Below, piece after piece: positions 45,052 through 54,208 of a stretch of 64,000 nucleotides of DNA. This DNA is from Anaerolineaceae bacterium. GTDB lineage: Bacteria > Chloroflexota > Anaerolineae > Promineifilales > Promineifilaceae. The notes under the pieces were generated by a model. It was not told the origin of the DNA, did not search any database, and worked only from the letters and a program-made list of their open reading frames with translations. The translations under genes and the position numbers were made by a program. How positions within the stretch are numbered: position 1 is the stretch's first letter; the number at the start of each line of letters is the position of its first letter. The stretch spans positions 1 to 64,000 of the forward strand of contig PABI01000090.1 of assembly GCA_002699125.1 (NCBI GenBank), read 5' to 3'.

Positions 45052-46899
45052 ATGAAGAAACCCATCATTACCCTATCTATTGTCTTACCGACTGCATTGT
45101 TGGCTCTCTTTGCCCTGGTTCCGGTAGTTGATCGCGTTGTTGAAGCCCGCGTCTTTCATTTTTATATCGTCACCTTCTTCACGTTTGCGGCGGTGGTGGC
45201 TGCTTATTTGGTGGGGCTGGTTTTAGGGCAAGATAGCCCGCCGCGCCATCGGCTGCTGTCTACGGCGTTTGTGGTGATGGGGGGCCTCTTTTTTATCCAC
45301 GGTATTTTGACGCCTAACGTGATCACCACGGTGCAAAATCCGGGCATTCGTTGGTCTGCCTGGTTTACCTTCTCTGTAGGTGGTCTCATTTTCCTCATTG
45401 CGGCGCAGGACCATCCGAGACGGCCGTTACCCTCACAACAAGTTCGCTTAACACATTTGGTGGCTGGTTTGTTTACGGCCGTGTTTGCCCTCATCGTCTT
45501 TTTACGCCCCGACTGGTTACAAGCCATCGACAATTTAGCCAATCCTTGGCACGCACTGGTTGCCTTCATTTTCACTTTTGCCATCTGGGCCGCGGCGGCA
45601 TTTGCTTTGTGGCAGGTTTGGCGGCAAACACAGAATGGAGTTGATGGAGTCATGGTTTTAATTGCTGTTTGGCTGGCTATTGGCACCATCAGCATGCACG
45701 GTTTTGATTTGTGGCACTTGAGCTGGTGGTTGTACCATGTGATGCTGTTGATGGGGGCGATTACGGCCGTTGGCGTATTGGTGCAATCATATGAACAACT
45801 GCGCCGCTTCCGCCTGACCTACTATTATTTGGCAATTGGGCTCATTGCGACTGTTGGCCTTATGTTATGGGCCTCTCACCTAGTAGCTGAATTTGTGCAG
45901 CAGGGCATCAGTACTGAGCTGGAAGCCATTTTGATGCAAACCGGCATCATGCCCACCGAGATGCCCGATATGGCACTAATGGTGATTAATGCTCGTATTA
46001 CCGGCCTGTGGGTAGCTGGTTTGGTCATGGGCACGCTGTTTGTCGTCTTGCTCATCGTAGTTTATCGTGCTGATGGCTTGATTGAGCGCCGCACGGAGGA
46101 GCTGGCCCAGGCCAATGCCGAGCTCAAGGCGGCCGAAGCTTTGCGCGACGACCTGACAGATATGATTGTCCATGATTTGCGCACGCCGCTTACCACTATT
46201 AATCTCAGCCTGGATTTGTTAGAACGGGTGATGCAGGATGAGACAAAGGCGGCCCAGCGCGAGAAGTTTATGAAGTCGGCTAACCGTTCGGCGGCAGATT
46301 TGTTGCAGTTGGTGAATCAGCTTTTGGATGTGGCCCAAATGGAAGCCGGGAAGCTTCAGCTGAATCAAGCATCCCATTCAGTGCCGGAGCTGTTAGAAGC
46401 AAAAGCGGCCGTTATCCAACCGCAAATTGTCGCCAGCAAAAAACATCTCACCCTGGCTGTTCCCCAATCTTTACCCCAGATTGATTTTGACGCGGACCTG
46501 ATTGATCGCGTATTGGACAATTTGTTGAGCAATGCGCTGAAATATACTGAGGAGGGGGGGCAAATTACGCTGCGGGCACAGCTAGCCGGCAGCAAACTGG
46601 TGGTGGCTGTGGCGGATGATGGCGAGGGATTGGAACAATCAGTGGCTGACCAAATTTTTGATAAGTTTTACCAGGTGCGAGATGTGCAAGGTAAGCCGCT
46701 GCGCCGTGGAACGGGATTGGGTTTGTCGTTTTGCAAGATGGTGGTGGAGGCGCATAACGGCCGTATCTGGGTCGAGAGCCAGCCGGGCGAGGGCAGCACC
46801 TTCTACTTTACGCTGCCCCTGTCCCCTAAAATGCCGCCAGCCAAATTTGAGCCAAACGGAGACGGCTCGGTCCAGTTAGCCTCCGAAAAAAGCATTTAG
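45052..46899 (+). CDS. Membrane sensor histidine kinase, orphan
   Basis: A 615-residue kinase. The first about 340 residues contain eight or so hydrophobic helices, with a short extracytoplasmic segment around residues 285-315. A coiled linker (LIERRTEELAQANAELKAAE) leads to a HisKA domain with MIVHDLRTPLTTINL (His near residue 374) and an HATPase domain with DNLLSNALKYTEEGG, DDGEGLEQ and RGTGLGLSFCKMVV. No response regulator is adjacent, so its partner lies elsewhere. The kinase overlaps the convergent ABC-F gene by 4 bases at the 3' end. Confidence 0.9.
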   Translation: MKKPIITLSIVLPTALLALFALVPVVDRVVEARVFHFYIVTFFTFAAVVAAYLVGLVLGQDSPPRHRLLSTAFVVMGGLFFIHGILTPNVITTVQNPGIRWSAWFTFSVGGLIFLIAAQDHPRRPLPSQQVRLTHLVAGLFTAVFALIVFLRPDWLQAIDNLANPWHALVAFIFTFAIWAAAAFALWQVWRQTQNGVDGVMVLIAVWLAIGTISMHGFDLWHLSWWLYHVMLLMGAITAVGVLVQSYEQLRRFRLTYYYLAIGLIATVGLMLWASHLVAEFVQQGISTELEAILMQTGIMPTEMPDMALMVINARITGLWVAGLVMGTLFVVLLIVVYRADGLIERRTEELAQANAELKAAEALRDDLTDMIVHDLRTPLTTINLSLDLLERVMQDETKAAQREKFMKSANRSAADLLQLVNQLLDVAQMEAGKLQLNQASHSVPELLEAKAAVIQPQIVASKKHLTLAVPQSLPQIDFDADLIDRVLDNLLSNALKYTEEGGQITLRAQLAGSKLVVAVADDGEGLEQSVADQIFDKFYQVRDVQGKPLRRGTGLGLSFCKMVVEAHNGRIWVESQPGEGSTFYFTLPLSPKMPPAKFEPNGDGSVQLASEKSI

Positions 46900-48791
46900 C
46901 TGTTTTCTGCGATTTCTGTAAGTTCCAGCCAGCGGAATTCGGCCGTTTCCAACGCTTCTTTGCTTTGTTCCAACTCGTCTACCAACGGTTGCAGCCGTTC
47001 ATAATCAGAACCGATGTCGTTAATTTCGGCGGAGAGCGCGGCTATCTTCCCTGTCAAAGTTTCGATGGTGGTTTCCATCTCTTCCAGCTCGCGCTGCTCC
47101 TTCCAGGTGAGCTTGCGCGGGCGATTGTTTGTTTGGCTGGCCGGCTTTTTGGCAGTTGGTTGGGATTTGCTGATGGGTTCTGCTGCGGCCGTTTCTTGCT
47201 CTTTTAGCTGCTGGAATGTTTCATACGGGGCTGGATAACGCGTGCCAAGTACACCATCCTCAAAGCTCATCAAGAAATCAACATTACGGTCTAAGAAGTA
47301 GCGGTCATGGCTAATCACCACCAACGCTCCATCGAACTGATCCAAAAATTGCTCTAAAACGGTGAGCGTTTGCACATCTAAATCGTTGGTCGGCTCGTCC
47401 AGAAACAGCACATTGGGCTGGCGCACCAGCGTACGCAGCAGGTAAAGTCGCCGCCGTTCGCCACCGCTGAGACTGCCAATTTGGGCCCGCTGTTCGGGCC
47501 GGGTAAAAAGGAACCATTCCAGCATTTGTGCCGCTTCCACCCGTTCGCCATCGGCCGTGTGGACAAGCGGGGCCAGATCATTGATGTAATCCAGCAAGGT
47601 GACGTTGTCTTGTAACTCCTCGCTTTGCTGATCGTAATATCCCAGCTCTACGGTGCTGCCCCAGCTAACCTGGCCGCTGTCTGGCTCGGTTTTGCCTGCC
47701 AATATGTCCAGCAAGGTACTTTTGCCCGTGCCGTTTGGCCCGATGATGCCGATCCGATCGCCAGGGTCCAGCTGCAAATCCAGATTTTTAAATAGGGTGA
47801 GATCGCCATATGCTTTACTGAGATTGGTGGCTTCCAGCACCCGCTTGCCCAACCGTCGGCTGGCCAGCGCCAGGGCAACCCGTTGGTCCCCCTTGTCGTA
47901 GCTGATGGTTTGCAGTTCTTCCACACGTTGTTTGCGGGCTTTTTGTTTGGTCGTGCGCGATTGTGCGCCGCGCTGCAACCAGGCCAGCTCTTGTCGCAGC
48001 AGGGCCTGGCGTTTGGTTTCGGCCGTTTTTAGCTGTTCTTCACGGGTGGCACGCTGTTGCAGGTAACGGCCGTAATTCCCCGAATACGTCACCAATTCCC
48101 GCCGATCCAGTTCTACAATCTTGTTCACCACACGATCCAAAAAGTAGCGGTCATGCGTCACCATCAGCAGGGCGGCAGGCATGTTGAGCAAAAACTGCTC
48201 CAGCCAGCTCACCGTTTCAGCATCGATATGGTTGGTTGGCTCGTCCAGAATGAGCAGGTCACCAGGGTCAATGAGGCCGCGCGCCAGCGCCACCCGCTTT
48301 TGCTGGCCGCCACTCAGCGTGCCAATTCTGGCCTGAAAAGTGGTGATCCCTAGTTTGGTTAAAATCGCTTTGGCCTCCGCTTCGGCCTGCCAACAGTTGG
48401 TTCGGTCCATCTCCTGGGTGATTTTGGTGAACCTGGCCTGTAAATCAGGATCGGTGGGAGCTTGTTGCAGGGCATCACTGACGGATTCATACCGTCTTAA
48501 AAGCTGAAGCTGAGGGGCATCTCCCTGGAAAATGTAGTCCAGCACGCTGGTTTGCAGTGGTAGGTCTGGTCCCTGGGGCAAATATTGAATACGCACGCCA
48601 CCCCACACGGTGATCTCACCGGCGGCGGGAGTTTCTAGCTCGGCAATAAGACGCAGCAAGGTTGTTTTGCCGGAGCCATTGCGCCCAATCAGGCCGATGC
48701 GGTCTCCTTCGTTGATGAGCAGGTTAACGGAATCGAACAGGATGCGGTCGCTGTAATGGTGAGTGAGATTGTCGAGTCGAACAAGATTCAT
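46896..48791 (-). CDS. ABC-F family ATPase, Uup-like
   Basis: A 631-residue protein with two ABC ATPase domains and no membrane helices. Domain 1 has GRNGSGKTTLLRL and LSGGQQKRVALA; domain 2 has GPNGTGKSTLLDI and LSGGERRRLYLL. A charged linker joins them. A C-terminal coiled coil (about residues 555-631, WKEQRELEEMETTIETLTGK) is typical of Uup, which binds DNA or ribosomes. ABC-F proteins act on the ribosome to resolve stalls. It stands alone and is convergent with the histidine kinase. Confidence 0.92.
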   Translation of the reverse strand: MNLVRLDNLTHHYSDRILFDSVNLLINEGDRIGLIGRNGSGKTTLLRLIAELETPAAGEITVWGGVRIQYLPQGPDLPLQTSVLDYIFQGDAPQLQLLRRYESVSDALQQAPTDPDLQARFTKITQEMDRTNCWQAEAEAKAILTKLGITTFQARIGTLSGGQQKRVALARGLIDPGDLLILDEPTNHIDAETVSWLEQFLLNMPAALLMVTHDRYFLDRVVNKIVELDRRELVTYSGNYGRYLQQRATREEQLKTAETKRQALLRQELAWLQRGAQSRTTKQKARKQRVEELQTISYDKGDQRVALALASRRLGKRVLEATNLSKAYGDLTLFKNLDLQLDPGDRIGIIGPNGTGKSTLLDILAGKTEPDSGQVSWGSTVELGYYDQQSEELQDNVTLLDYINDLAPLVHTADGERVEAAQMLEWFLFTRPEQRAQIGSLSGGERRRLYLLRTLVRQPNVLFLDEPTNDLDVQTLTVLEQFLDQFDGALVVISHDRYFLDRNVDFLMSFEDGVLGTRYPAPYETFQQLKEQETAAAEPISKSQPTAKKPASQTNNRPRKLTWKEQRELEEMETTIETLTGKIAALSAEINDIGSDYERLQPLVDELEQSKEALETAEFRWLELTEIAENS

Positions 48792-48946
48792 AACTCAACA
48801 ATAGCTTCTTTTTCTTAGGAATGCCAACGCTTTTTTAGGAAGAGGATGCAACGTTATAGAACTGTTTTGTTTGAAGAATTGTGGGGTGCTGCTGGAGGAT
48901 TGCACCTGGCTGATTGAGGCAAATGTTGGGGAAATTGGGTGGTCAA

Positions 48947-49408
48947 TTAGCGAGCAAATCGGATAAGCTCCTGGCAGAACGTTTCCAGCGTCTGGTTATC
49001 CTGATGCCAGATTTTGTCTGAAGCATCGACAAACAAGTTGGCTTGTTTTAAGGCGGTTTCTGCTTCGGCCAGGATGACGATACGGCCGTGGGTACAATCA
49101 AGGATGCGGTGTTCTTTGACCTGCGTGTGAAAACCTGGCGTCATCAGCAAATTTGTCACACATTCATAGCTGCCCGGGATAATGATAAGGCGAAATTTAA
49201 TCTTGCTGTCTAGCTCATCAAGTGAATAATCGGGGACAACCAGCAGGCCGTGCTGCCCGGGGGTGGTTTGTTTAGAAGCGCTTAGTAAAGAAGTGGGTAA
49301 CCCAGCCGCCCGCATTTGACTCAGGCAGGAGACGACATCGTTTTCAGCAAAACCAGGACTAATAAGAATGCCAACATTGTTATTATGAGTCAGATTTGTT
49401 GAAATCAT
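48947..49408 (-). CDS. DJ-1/PfpI-like protein lacking the nucleophile Cys
   Basis: A 153-residue protein with a DJ-1/PfpI-like pattern: GILISPGFAENDVVSCLSQM at the N terminus, then VPDYSLDEL, RLIIIPGSYECV and RIVILAEAETALKQANLF. Family members normally have a Cys at the nucleophile elbow before the ALA..GLL helix. Here that place reads ILAEAETALKQA, so the site appears lost and the protein may be a regulatory or binding form. No clear ribosome site is seen before the ATG. The 256 bases between it and the divergent STAND gene hold nothing I can name. Confidence 0.6.
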   Translation of the reverse strand: MISTNLTHNNNVGILISPGFAENDVVSCLSQMRAAGLPTSLLSASKQTTPGQHGLLVVPDYSLDELDSKIKFRLIIIPGSYECVTNLLMTPGFHTQVKEHRILDCTHGRIVILAEAETALKQANLFVDASDKIWHQDNQTLETFCQELIRFAR

Positions 49409-49664
49409 AACGGTTTACACCCGGAAGATATGCTGGTATTATTGTCTAAGGAGGCCGTTTGCGATGAAAAAAAGGCTCCTCCCCCTACCTCCCCAATTCT
49501 CATAACATTGGGCACGAACATGAGAAATGAGTCTGACAACGAGGTTGATGAAATTATAACAAGATGTCTGCAATCTTGTTTTTCTTAAACCGGCGATTTT
49601 CTGCGCATTTGTGCGAATGTTTGCAGCAGATTGTCAGCTCTTGCGCAATCAGTGGGAAATAGAT

Positions 49665-51086
49665 ATGACACAATCATCTATTAACGAGGCAAAAACAGAT
49701 TATGATGCGGTGCGGAAGGCATTAAGCAGCTGGGGCAAGCAAAATGCCGATCCTGAAACCTTGCTGGACCATTTGCTTTCTGTACAGGAAGCCCAGGAAG
49801 AAATGAACGCCGGAGACAATCCGGCGTTGCTGCGGGCGGCTACCAGTCAGGTACTGGAAGAGGCCATTAAAGATCTAGAAAAGCAAAATGTGCGCAGTGC
49901 CAAGGTGTTAAAACTTCGCTTTGTAAATAAACGTGCCATTCAAGAAGTGGCCCATGCGATGAACTTTAGCACACACCAGATCAGCCGCATGCAGCGCGAC
50001 GGCATTGAGCAGTTGGTGGAGATTTTACAAGGGCGGGAACAAGATATTAAGCGGGGGCGGGCCGAATCTTTAGAAAGTTTGCTGCCGCCGCCAACTTTTA
50101 CCTGTTTATTTGGTGTGGATGCGTTGTGTGAGTCGTTAATGACGCATTTAACTGCTTTAGGGCCACCGTGGGTGGTGGCGTTGGTGGGAATGGGAGGATT
50201 GGGGAAAACGGCCGTTGCCAACTTCATTACCCGCCAGCTCATTCAGCAGCTCACGTTTACCCATATCCTCTGGATCAAAGCGGCTCCGCCTCATTCCATG
50301 AATGGACAGTCTGCCTCACCCAGCCTGACCTACGAAAAAATTGTCCATGAAATGCTGACCCATTTATTTCCCGGGGCAACGGTGCCGCTTGGCCTGACTG
50401 AACGTGAAGTGAAGGTGCGCCATGCCCTGAAAAGCCAGATGTATTTGGTGGTAATTGATAACCTGGAAGCAGCGGAAGACACCTCTTTTTTATTGAATCA
50501 CTTGCAAGATTTAGCCAATCCCTCCAAATTTATATTGACGACGCGCACGCGGGCGGCCAAACAAGCGGCTGTTTTAGACGTGCCCCTCGATGAGTTAGGT
50601 TTTGCCGACAGTGCTGCCCTCATGCGGCACCATGCGGCGGAAAGCGGGGTAACGGCCGTTGCCGAGGCAACTGATGAGGATTTGGAAAAGATTTACTTGC
50701 AAACCGGCGGCAACCCATTCGCCATCAAAATTGTGGTTAATTTGCTAGACGTGCTGCCGCTGAATCGTTTGCTAGATGGCCTCACCCGGAACCATCCGGG
50801 CGAGGTGATGAAGATGTACAAGCATATTTTTTGGCAAACCTGGCAGACGTTGAGTGAAAACGGCCGTAAACTCCTGCAATCCATGCCCCTGGCCCTGGAA
50901 CCGGCCGATGTGGATTATCTGCTCACCATCAGTGGGCTGTCTGAAGGGGAAATATGGCCGGCCATTGAAGAGCTGCGCCAGCGCTCGCTGTTGGAGGTGG
51001 AAGGCGGGCTGCACGAGAAACGGTACGGAATTCACCGTCTAACAGATACTTTTTTGAGGACTGAAATTATCCACTTCCCCCTGTAA
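49665..51086 (+). CDS. STAND/NB-ARC ATPase with N-terminal sigma-region-4-like HTH
   Basis: A 473-residue protein. The N-terminal 130 residues are helical and include an HTH resembling sigma-70 region 4 (NVRSAKVLKLRFVNKRAIQE followed by AHAMNFSTHQISRM). An NB-ARC-type ATPase follows with Walker A GMGGLGKTAVANF, Walker B YLVVIDNLEAAE, a TTRTRA sensor and GGNPFAIKIV. A winged-helix-like end closes it. It lacks its own repeat sensor; a separate TPR gene begins 19 bases downstream, so the two probably work together. The start at 49665 is chosen because upstream residues are not conserved in type; its ribosome site is weak. It may be a regulator or an NLR-like defence protein. Confidence 0.8.
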   Translation: MTQSSINEAKTDYDAVRKALSSWGKQNADPETLLDHLLSVQEAQEEMNAGDNPALLRAATSQVLEEAIKDLEKQNVRSAKVLKLRFVNKRAIQEVAHAMNFSTHQISRMQRDGIEQLVEILQGREQDIKRGRAESLESLLPPPTFTCLFGVDALCESLMTHLTALGPPWVVALVGMGGLGKTAVANFITRQLIQQLTFTHILWIKAAPPHSMNGQSASPSLTYEKIVHEMLTHLFPGATVPLGLTEREVKVRHALKSQMYLVVIDNLEAAEDTSFLLNHLQDLANPSKFILTTRTRAAKQAAVLDVPLDELGFADSAALMRHHAAESGVTAVAEATDEDLEKIYLQTGGNPFAIKIVVNLLDVLPLNRLLDGLTRNHPGEVMKMYKHIFWQTWQTLSENGRKLLQSMPLALEPADVDYLLTISGLSEGEIWPAIEELRQRSLLEVEGGLHEKRYGIHRLTDTFLRTEIIHFPL

Positions 51087-51105
51087 TTTTGAGTGATACA
51101 AACAT

Positions 51106-52338
51106 ATGAACACAGTCGCTGCCAATTCACAAGATACACCAGGAAAAACAAGTCCCCAGTTCATTCAGAGCATTCAGGCTGGCTTGCGCTACTGGCAGCA
51201 AAAAACGGAGACGCTGGGGCCGGATCAGGTGCAGTGGCTGGACCAGCGCCGCAAAAATCTGCATCAGGCTATTTTGTTTGGCTTAAACCAGCCGGAAACC
51301 TGGGAAGATACGGCCCAACTGCTGCTGCAAGCGTTCGACTTTAGCGAATGGCGTGGCTATTGGTCGGAATGGATTCCGGTGCTGGAGCAGGCGCTGGCCA
51401 ATGCCCCGGAAAAGGAGAGTGTGGTGTACGGCCGTTTGCAAAATCGCCTGGGCCAGCTTTACCGGTTAGATAGCCGCTTGCCTGAAGCTGAGGCTCAGCA
51501 CAAAATAGCCCTTGAATTAGCAAAAAGATTGGCGAGTGACGAGCTGCTGGTGATTACCTACAATTGTCTGGCTGAATACCACCTCAGCCAAAGAAACGTG
51601 GCCCAGACGAGAGAGTATGGGCAAGCGACACTTGATTTAGCCCAAACGATACCTAGCCTAAAGCGACTGGAAGCGTTTGCCCACCTAAGCTTAGGACAAA
51701 TTGAACGATTTGTGGGGAACTGGTCAGTGGCAATTAACCACCACCAACAAGCGAATCGCATATGGCGCAAGCTAGATAATCACACGTATCTGGCACGTTC
51801 TTGGCTAGATTTAGGAAATATATATACAAACACTAAAGAGTTTGGCTTGGCACAACAAGCTTATGAGGAAGCCCAGGCGATATTTGAACTCACTAATAAT
51901 GACAAGGATAAAGCACATATAAATTTAGAGTTAGGCACACTGTTTTATCGTCAGGAAAAATGGAAGCAGGCAGAAACCGCCTTATTGGAAATTGACCCGA
52001 TAACGCTGCGTGAACAAAGCGAATTTGATTTACTTGCCTTATTTTATAACAACCTGGGCAACGTCTATTTAAAAATGAAGCGGTGGGAAAAAGCATCAGA
52101 GTATTTAAACCTGGCCATTGAGATCTTTCGGCAGCGGGAGAATGAACTTGATTTGGGCAATAGTTTCGGGACTTTAGCATCCGTTTACGAACAGGATGGT
52201 AAACAGGAAAAGGCAATTCAACTTTATGAAGAGGCGATTAAGCTGCTACGGAAGTTCCCAGAGAGCCAGTGGGCGCAAAAATTATTGGGGGAGTTTGGAA
52301 CGGCGTCTAAAGCGCTGAGGGCTAAAAAACCGGATTAG
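51106..52338 (+). CDS. TPR repeat protein, partner of STAND ATPase
   Basis: A 410-residue helical protein with about seven TPR units from residue 100 onwards (RLGQLYRLDSRLPEAEAQHK, DLGNIYTNTKEFGLAQQAYE, NLGNVYLKMKRWEKASEYLN, TLASVYEQDGKQEKAIQLYE). The N-terminal 90 residues resemble the segment that follows the ATPase in single-chain STAND proteins (LRYWQQKTETLGPDQVQWLD). It follows the ATPase gene by 19 bases, so this is a split STAND-TPR system. The TPR array would sense a protein or peptide ligand. Confidence 0.85.
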   Translation: MNTVAANSQDTPGKTSPQFIQSIQAGLRYWQQKTETLGPDQVQWLDQRRKNLHQAILFGLNQPETWEDTAQLLLQAFDFSEWRGYWSEWIPVLEQALANAPEKESVVYGRLQNRLGQLYRLDSRLPEAEAQHKIALELAKRLASDELLVITYNCLAEYHLSQRNVAQTREYGQATLDLAQTIPSLKRLEAFAHLSLGQIERFVGNWSVAINHHQQANRIWRKLDNHTYLARSWLDLGNIYTNTKEFGLAQQAYEEAQAIFELTNNDKDKAHINLELGTLFYRQEKWKQAETALLEIDPITLREQSEFDLLALFYNNLGNVYLKMKRWEKASEYLNLAIEIFRQRENELDLGNSFGTLASVYEQDGKQEKAIQLYEEAIKLLRKFPESQWAQKLLGEFGTASKALRAKKPD

Positions 52339-52339
52339 C

Positions 52340-52371
52340 AGCCTGCCAGCCTAAAGCTAGCAGGCTGCCCT
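52340..52371. terminator. Hairpin between convergent genes
   Basis: GCAGCCTGC and GCAGGCTGC form a 9-bp stem around about 14 bases, lying between the stop of the TPR gene and the stop of the minus-strand small peptide gene. There is no strong T-run, so it is a moderate terminator candidate for both directions. Confidence 0.5.
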
Positions 52372-52383
52372 AAGATTGGCGTC

Positions 52384-52521
52384 TTAGCCGCCGCAGGCTG
52401 TAGCGCTGGCGCTGGAGCAATCAGCGAAGACGGGTGCGGTTACAGTGGTGCCGGCCAACATGAGGGCCAGTGCAGCGGCGGCGAGCAGATAGACGACTTT
52501 ACGGCGAAAAGCAAGTGACAT
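52384..52521 (-). CDS. 45-residue secreted peptide precursor with two Cys
   Basis: A short gene with a good ribosome site (AAAGGAT, 7 bases before the ATG). The product begins MSLAFRRKVV, has a hydrophobic core LLAAAALALMLAG and a signal-peptidase site after VFA, leaving a mature peptide of about 12 residues, DCSSASATACGG. The two Cys could form a disulfide. It faces the TPR gene and lies beside two STAND ATPase genes. I know no family for it. It could be a signalling peptide, a remnant, or an exported peptide sensed by the neighbours. Confidence 0.5.
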   Translation of the reverse strand: MSLAFRRKVVYLLAAAALALMLAGTTVTAPVFADCSSASATACGG

Positions 52522-52825
52522 GATCTTTATCCTTTACCAATACGGTGGATGGCGGCTTTGTTCTGATGAGGCAGCGGTGGGAACGGCCGTTTCCCGGCCA
52601 CCCAATTTCACAAAGCCATTGACTTAAAAAAGCGACTGCATACAGCTAGAAACACCATACTTTTTTCGTGCCAAAACATCCTGATAAAAGACTGAAGATC
52701 GGTTGAGCATTCACTGATCGCAGGCAAATCATTCGCTTACTTGTGGTGAGGCAGAACGCAGATGTCGTAACAGGTTTCTCTCTGCGCCTGCGCGCCTCTG
52801 CGTTAAATTATTCGGAAGGAGAAAC
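52522..52825. other. Intergenic region before the ATPase-winged helix gene
   Basis: About 300 bases with no gene I can support. It holds the leader of the minus-strand peptide, one ACGGCCGT inside a larger inverted repeat (GGTGGGAACGGCCG ... CGGCCACC region near 52575-52600), and a low-complexity stretch of repeated CTCTGCG/CCTGCG near 52780-52804 of the sort found in many intergenic regions. Confidence 0.4.
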
Positions 52826-54208
52826 ATGGGCGAGAATCTGGAAACTGCGGGGGAGGGACGCTTCTGGCCTGGTTTTCGCCAGGAGGTGCTGGATTGTTTG
52901 CGCCATTGGCTGGCGGTGGGAACAAGCGGGGCGTTGGTGGGGCTGGCAGGTGCCGGTAAGTCAAATTTACTGCTTTACCTCACGCGTTTTCCTGAGCAGT
53001 TGGTCCAGGGGTCCAATGCGTCTTTTACTGTTTTGGTAACAGTGGATTTGAACCTTCTAGTAGATCGGCAGCCAAATACGCTTTACCGTTTGATTCTGCG
53101 TGGTTGTTGGCAACAGCGGCAGCACTTTTCTGAATCAATGCAGATGCAAGTTGAACAGCTCTACGAAGAATATAAATGGAGCAATGATTTATTTCTGGTG
53201 CAAACGGCCGTCCACGATTTGCTAACGGCCGTAGAGCAGCAGGGCGGGCGGGTTGTGCTTATCCTGGACCAGTTTGATCATTTTTGCCGCACTGCCTCAA
53301 CCGAACTAACCATGCTGCTGCGCAGCTTGCGCGATAGCTTCCGCGAGACGCTCATCTATTTTGTCGGCATGCGCCAGGCCGTTGTTTACATGCCAGAGCC
53401 GCAGGTGTTGGGCGAACTGTATCAGCTGCTTGATACCCACGTTTGCTGGGTCGGGGCTATGCGCCCGGCCGATGCCCAGATGTTTATTGTTCAAGCGCTA
53501 GGGCGAGCCAATCAACAAGCGCCTGCTGAAGAGATTATGCAGCTGGTGGCCTTAACCGGTGGCTATCCGGCACTGCTTAAGGCAGCTTGTGCCTGGTGGC
53601 TGACGGTGGCGGAACGGCCGTCTGCCAAGGAGTGGCGGGCTGTTTTAGGCGAGCATGTGCCAATCCAAAATCGCCTGAAAGATATCTGGCAGGATTTAAC
53701 CCAGGAGGAACGCTGGCTGTTGGCGGAACTCCAAAATGGGAATCAGGCAAGTGATGGACTTTCTGATAAAACGCTGCGGCAGTTAAGTTATCGCGGTTTG
53801 TGTGAGGCGGGGGAGGCTGGCTGGCAGGTCAGGGGGGAGCTGCTGCACGATTTTGTGCAAACGGCCGTCAAGCGCGGCCTGGGGCGCATCTGGCAAAAAG
53901 AGTTAACGGGGGAGCTGTTTCAGGGCAATCGGCGCATTGAGGGGTTACGGCCGTTAGAAGAAGCCCTGCTTACGTTTCTGGTCAACCACCCGTATCAATT
54001 CCATACCAAATCAAACATCATCCAAAATGTCTGGCCAGAAGGCACACACATCGAGGGTGTCACCGACGACAGCTTGTATCAGGCGGTTCGGGGCGTGCGC
54101 CAAAAAATAGAGCCAGAAGCGGCCGAAGCGCATGTCTATCTGCTGACCAAACGGGGGGTTGAAGAAGGCGGCTACCAATTTTTCCCCGAAGGATATCCCG
54201 CCGGTTAA
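52826..54208 (+). CDS. STAND-like ATPase with C-terminal OmpR-type winged helix
   Basis: A 460-residue protein. An AAA/STAND ATPase occupies residues 10-300 (Walker A GLAGAGKSNLLLYL, Walker B VVLILDQFDHFCR, and a late GGYPALLKAAC segment). A helical region follows, then a C-terminal winged helix (about residues 375-455, LLTFLVNHPYQFHTKSNIIQ with DDSLYQAVRGVRQKIEP and GGYQFFPE) of the OmpR/trans_reg_C type. The ATP-dependent part would gate DNA binding or signalling. The start has GAAGGAG upstream. It lies within the STAND island and overlaps the convergent HD gene by 4 bases. Confidence 0.8.
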   Translation: MGENLETAGEGRFWPGFRQEVLDCLRHWLAVGTSGALVGLAGAGKSNLLLYLTRFPEQLVQGSNASFTVLVTVDLNLLVDRQPNTLYRLILRGCWQQRQHFSESMQMQVEQLYEEYKWSNDLFLVQTAVHDLLTAVEQQGGRVVLILDQFDHFCRTASTELTMLLRSLRDSFRETLIYFVGMRQAVVYMPEPQVLGELYQLLDTHVCWVGAMRPADAQMFIVQALGRANQQAPAEEIMQLVALTGGYPALLKAACAWWLTVAERPSAKEWRAVLGEHVPIQNRLKDIWQDLTQEERWLLAELQNGNQASDGLSDKTLRQLSYRGLCEAGEAGWQVRGELLHDFVQTAVKRGLGRIWQKELTGELFQGNRRIEGLRPLEEALLTFLVNHPYQFHTKSNIIQNVWPEGTHIEGVTDDSLYQAVRGVRQKIEPEAAEAHVYLLTKRGVEEGGYQFFPEGYPAG

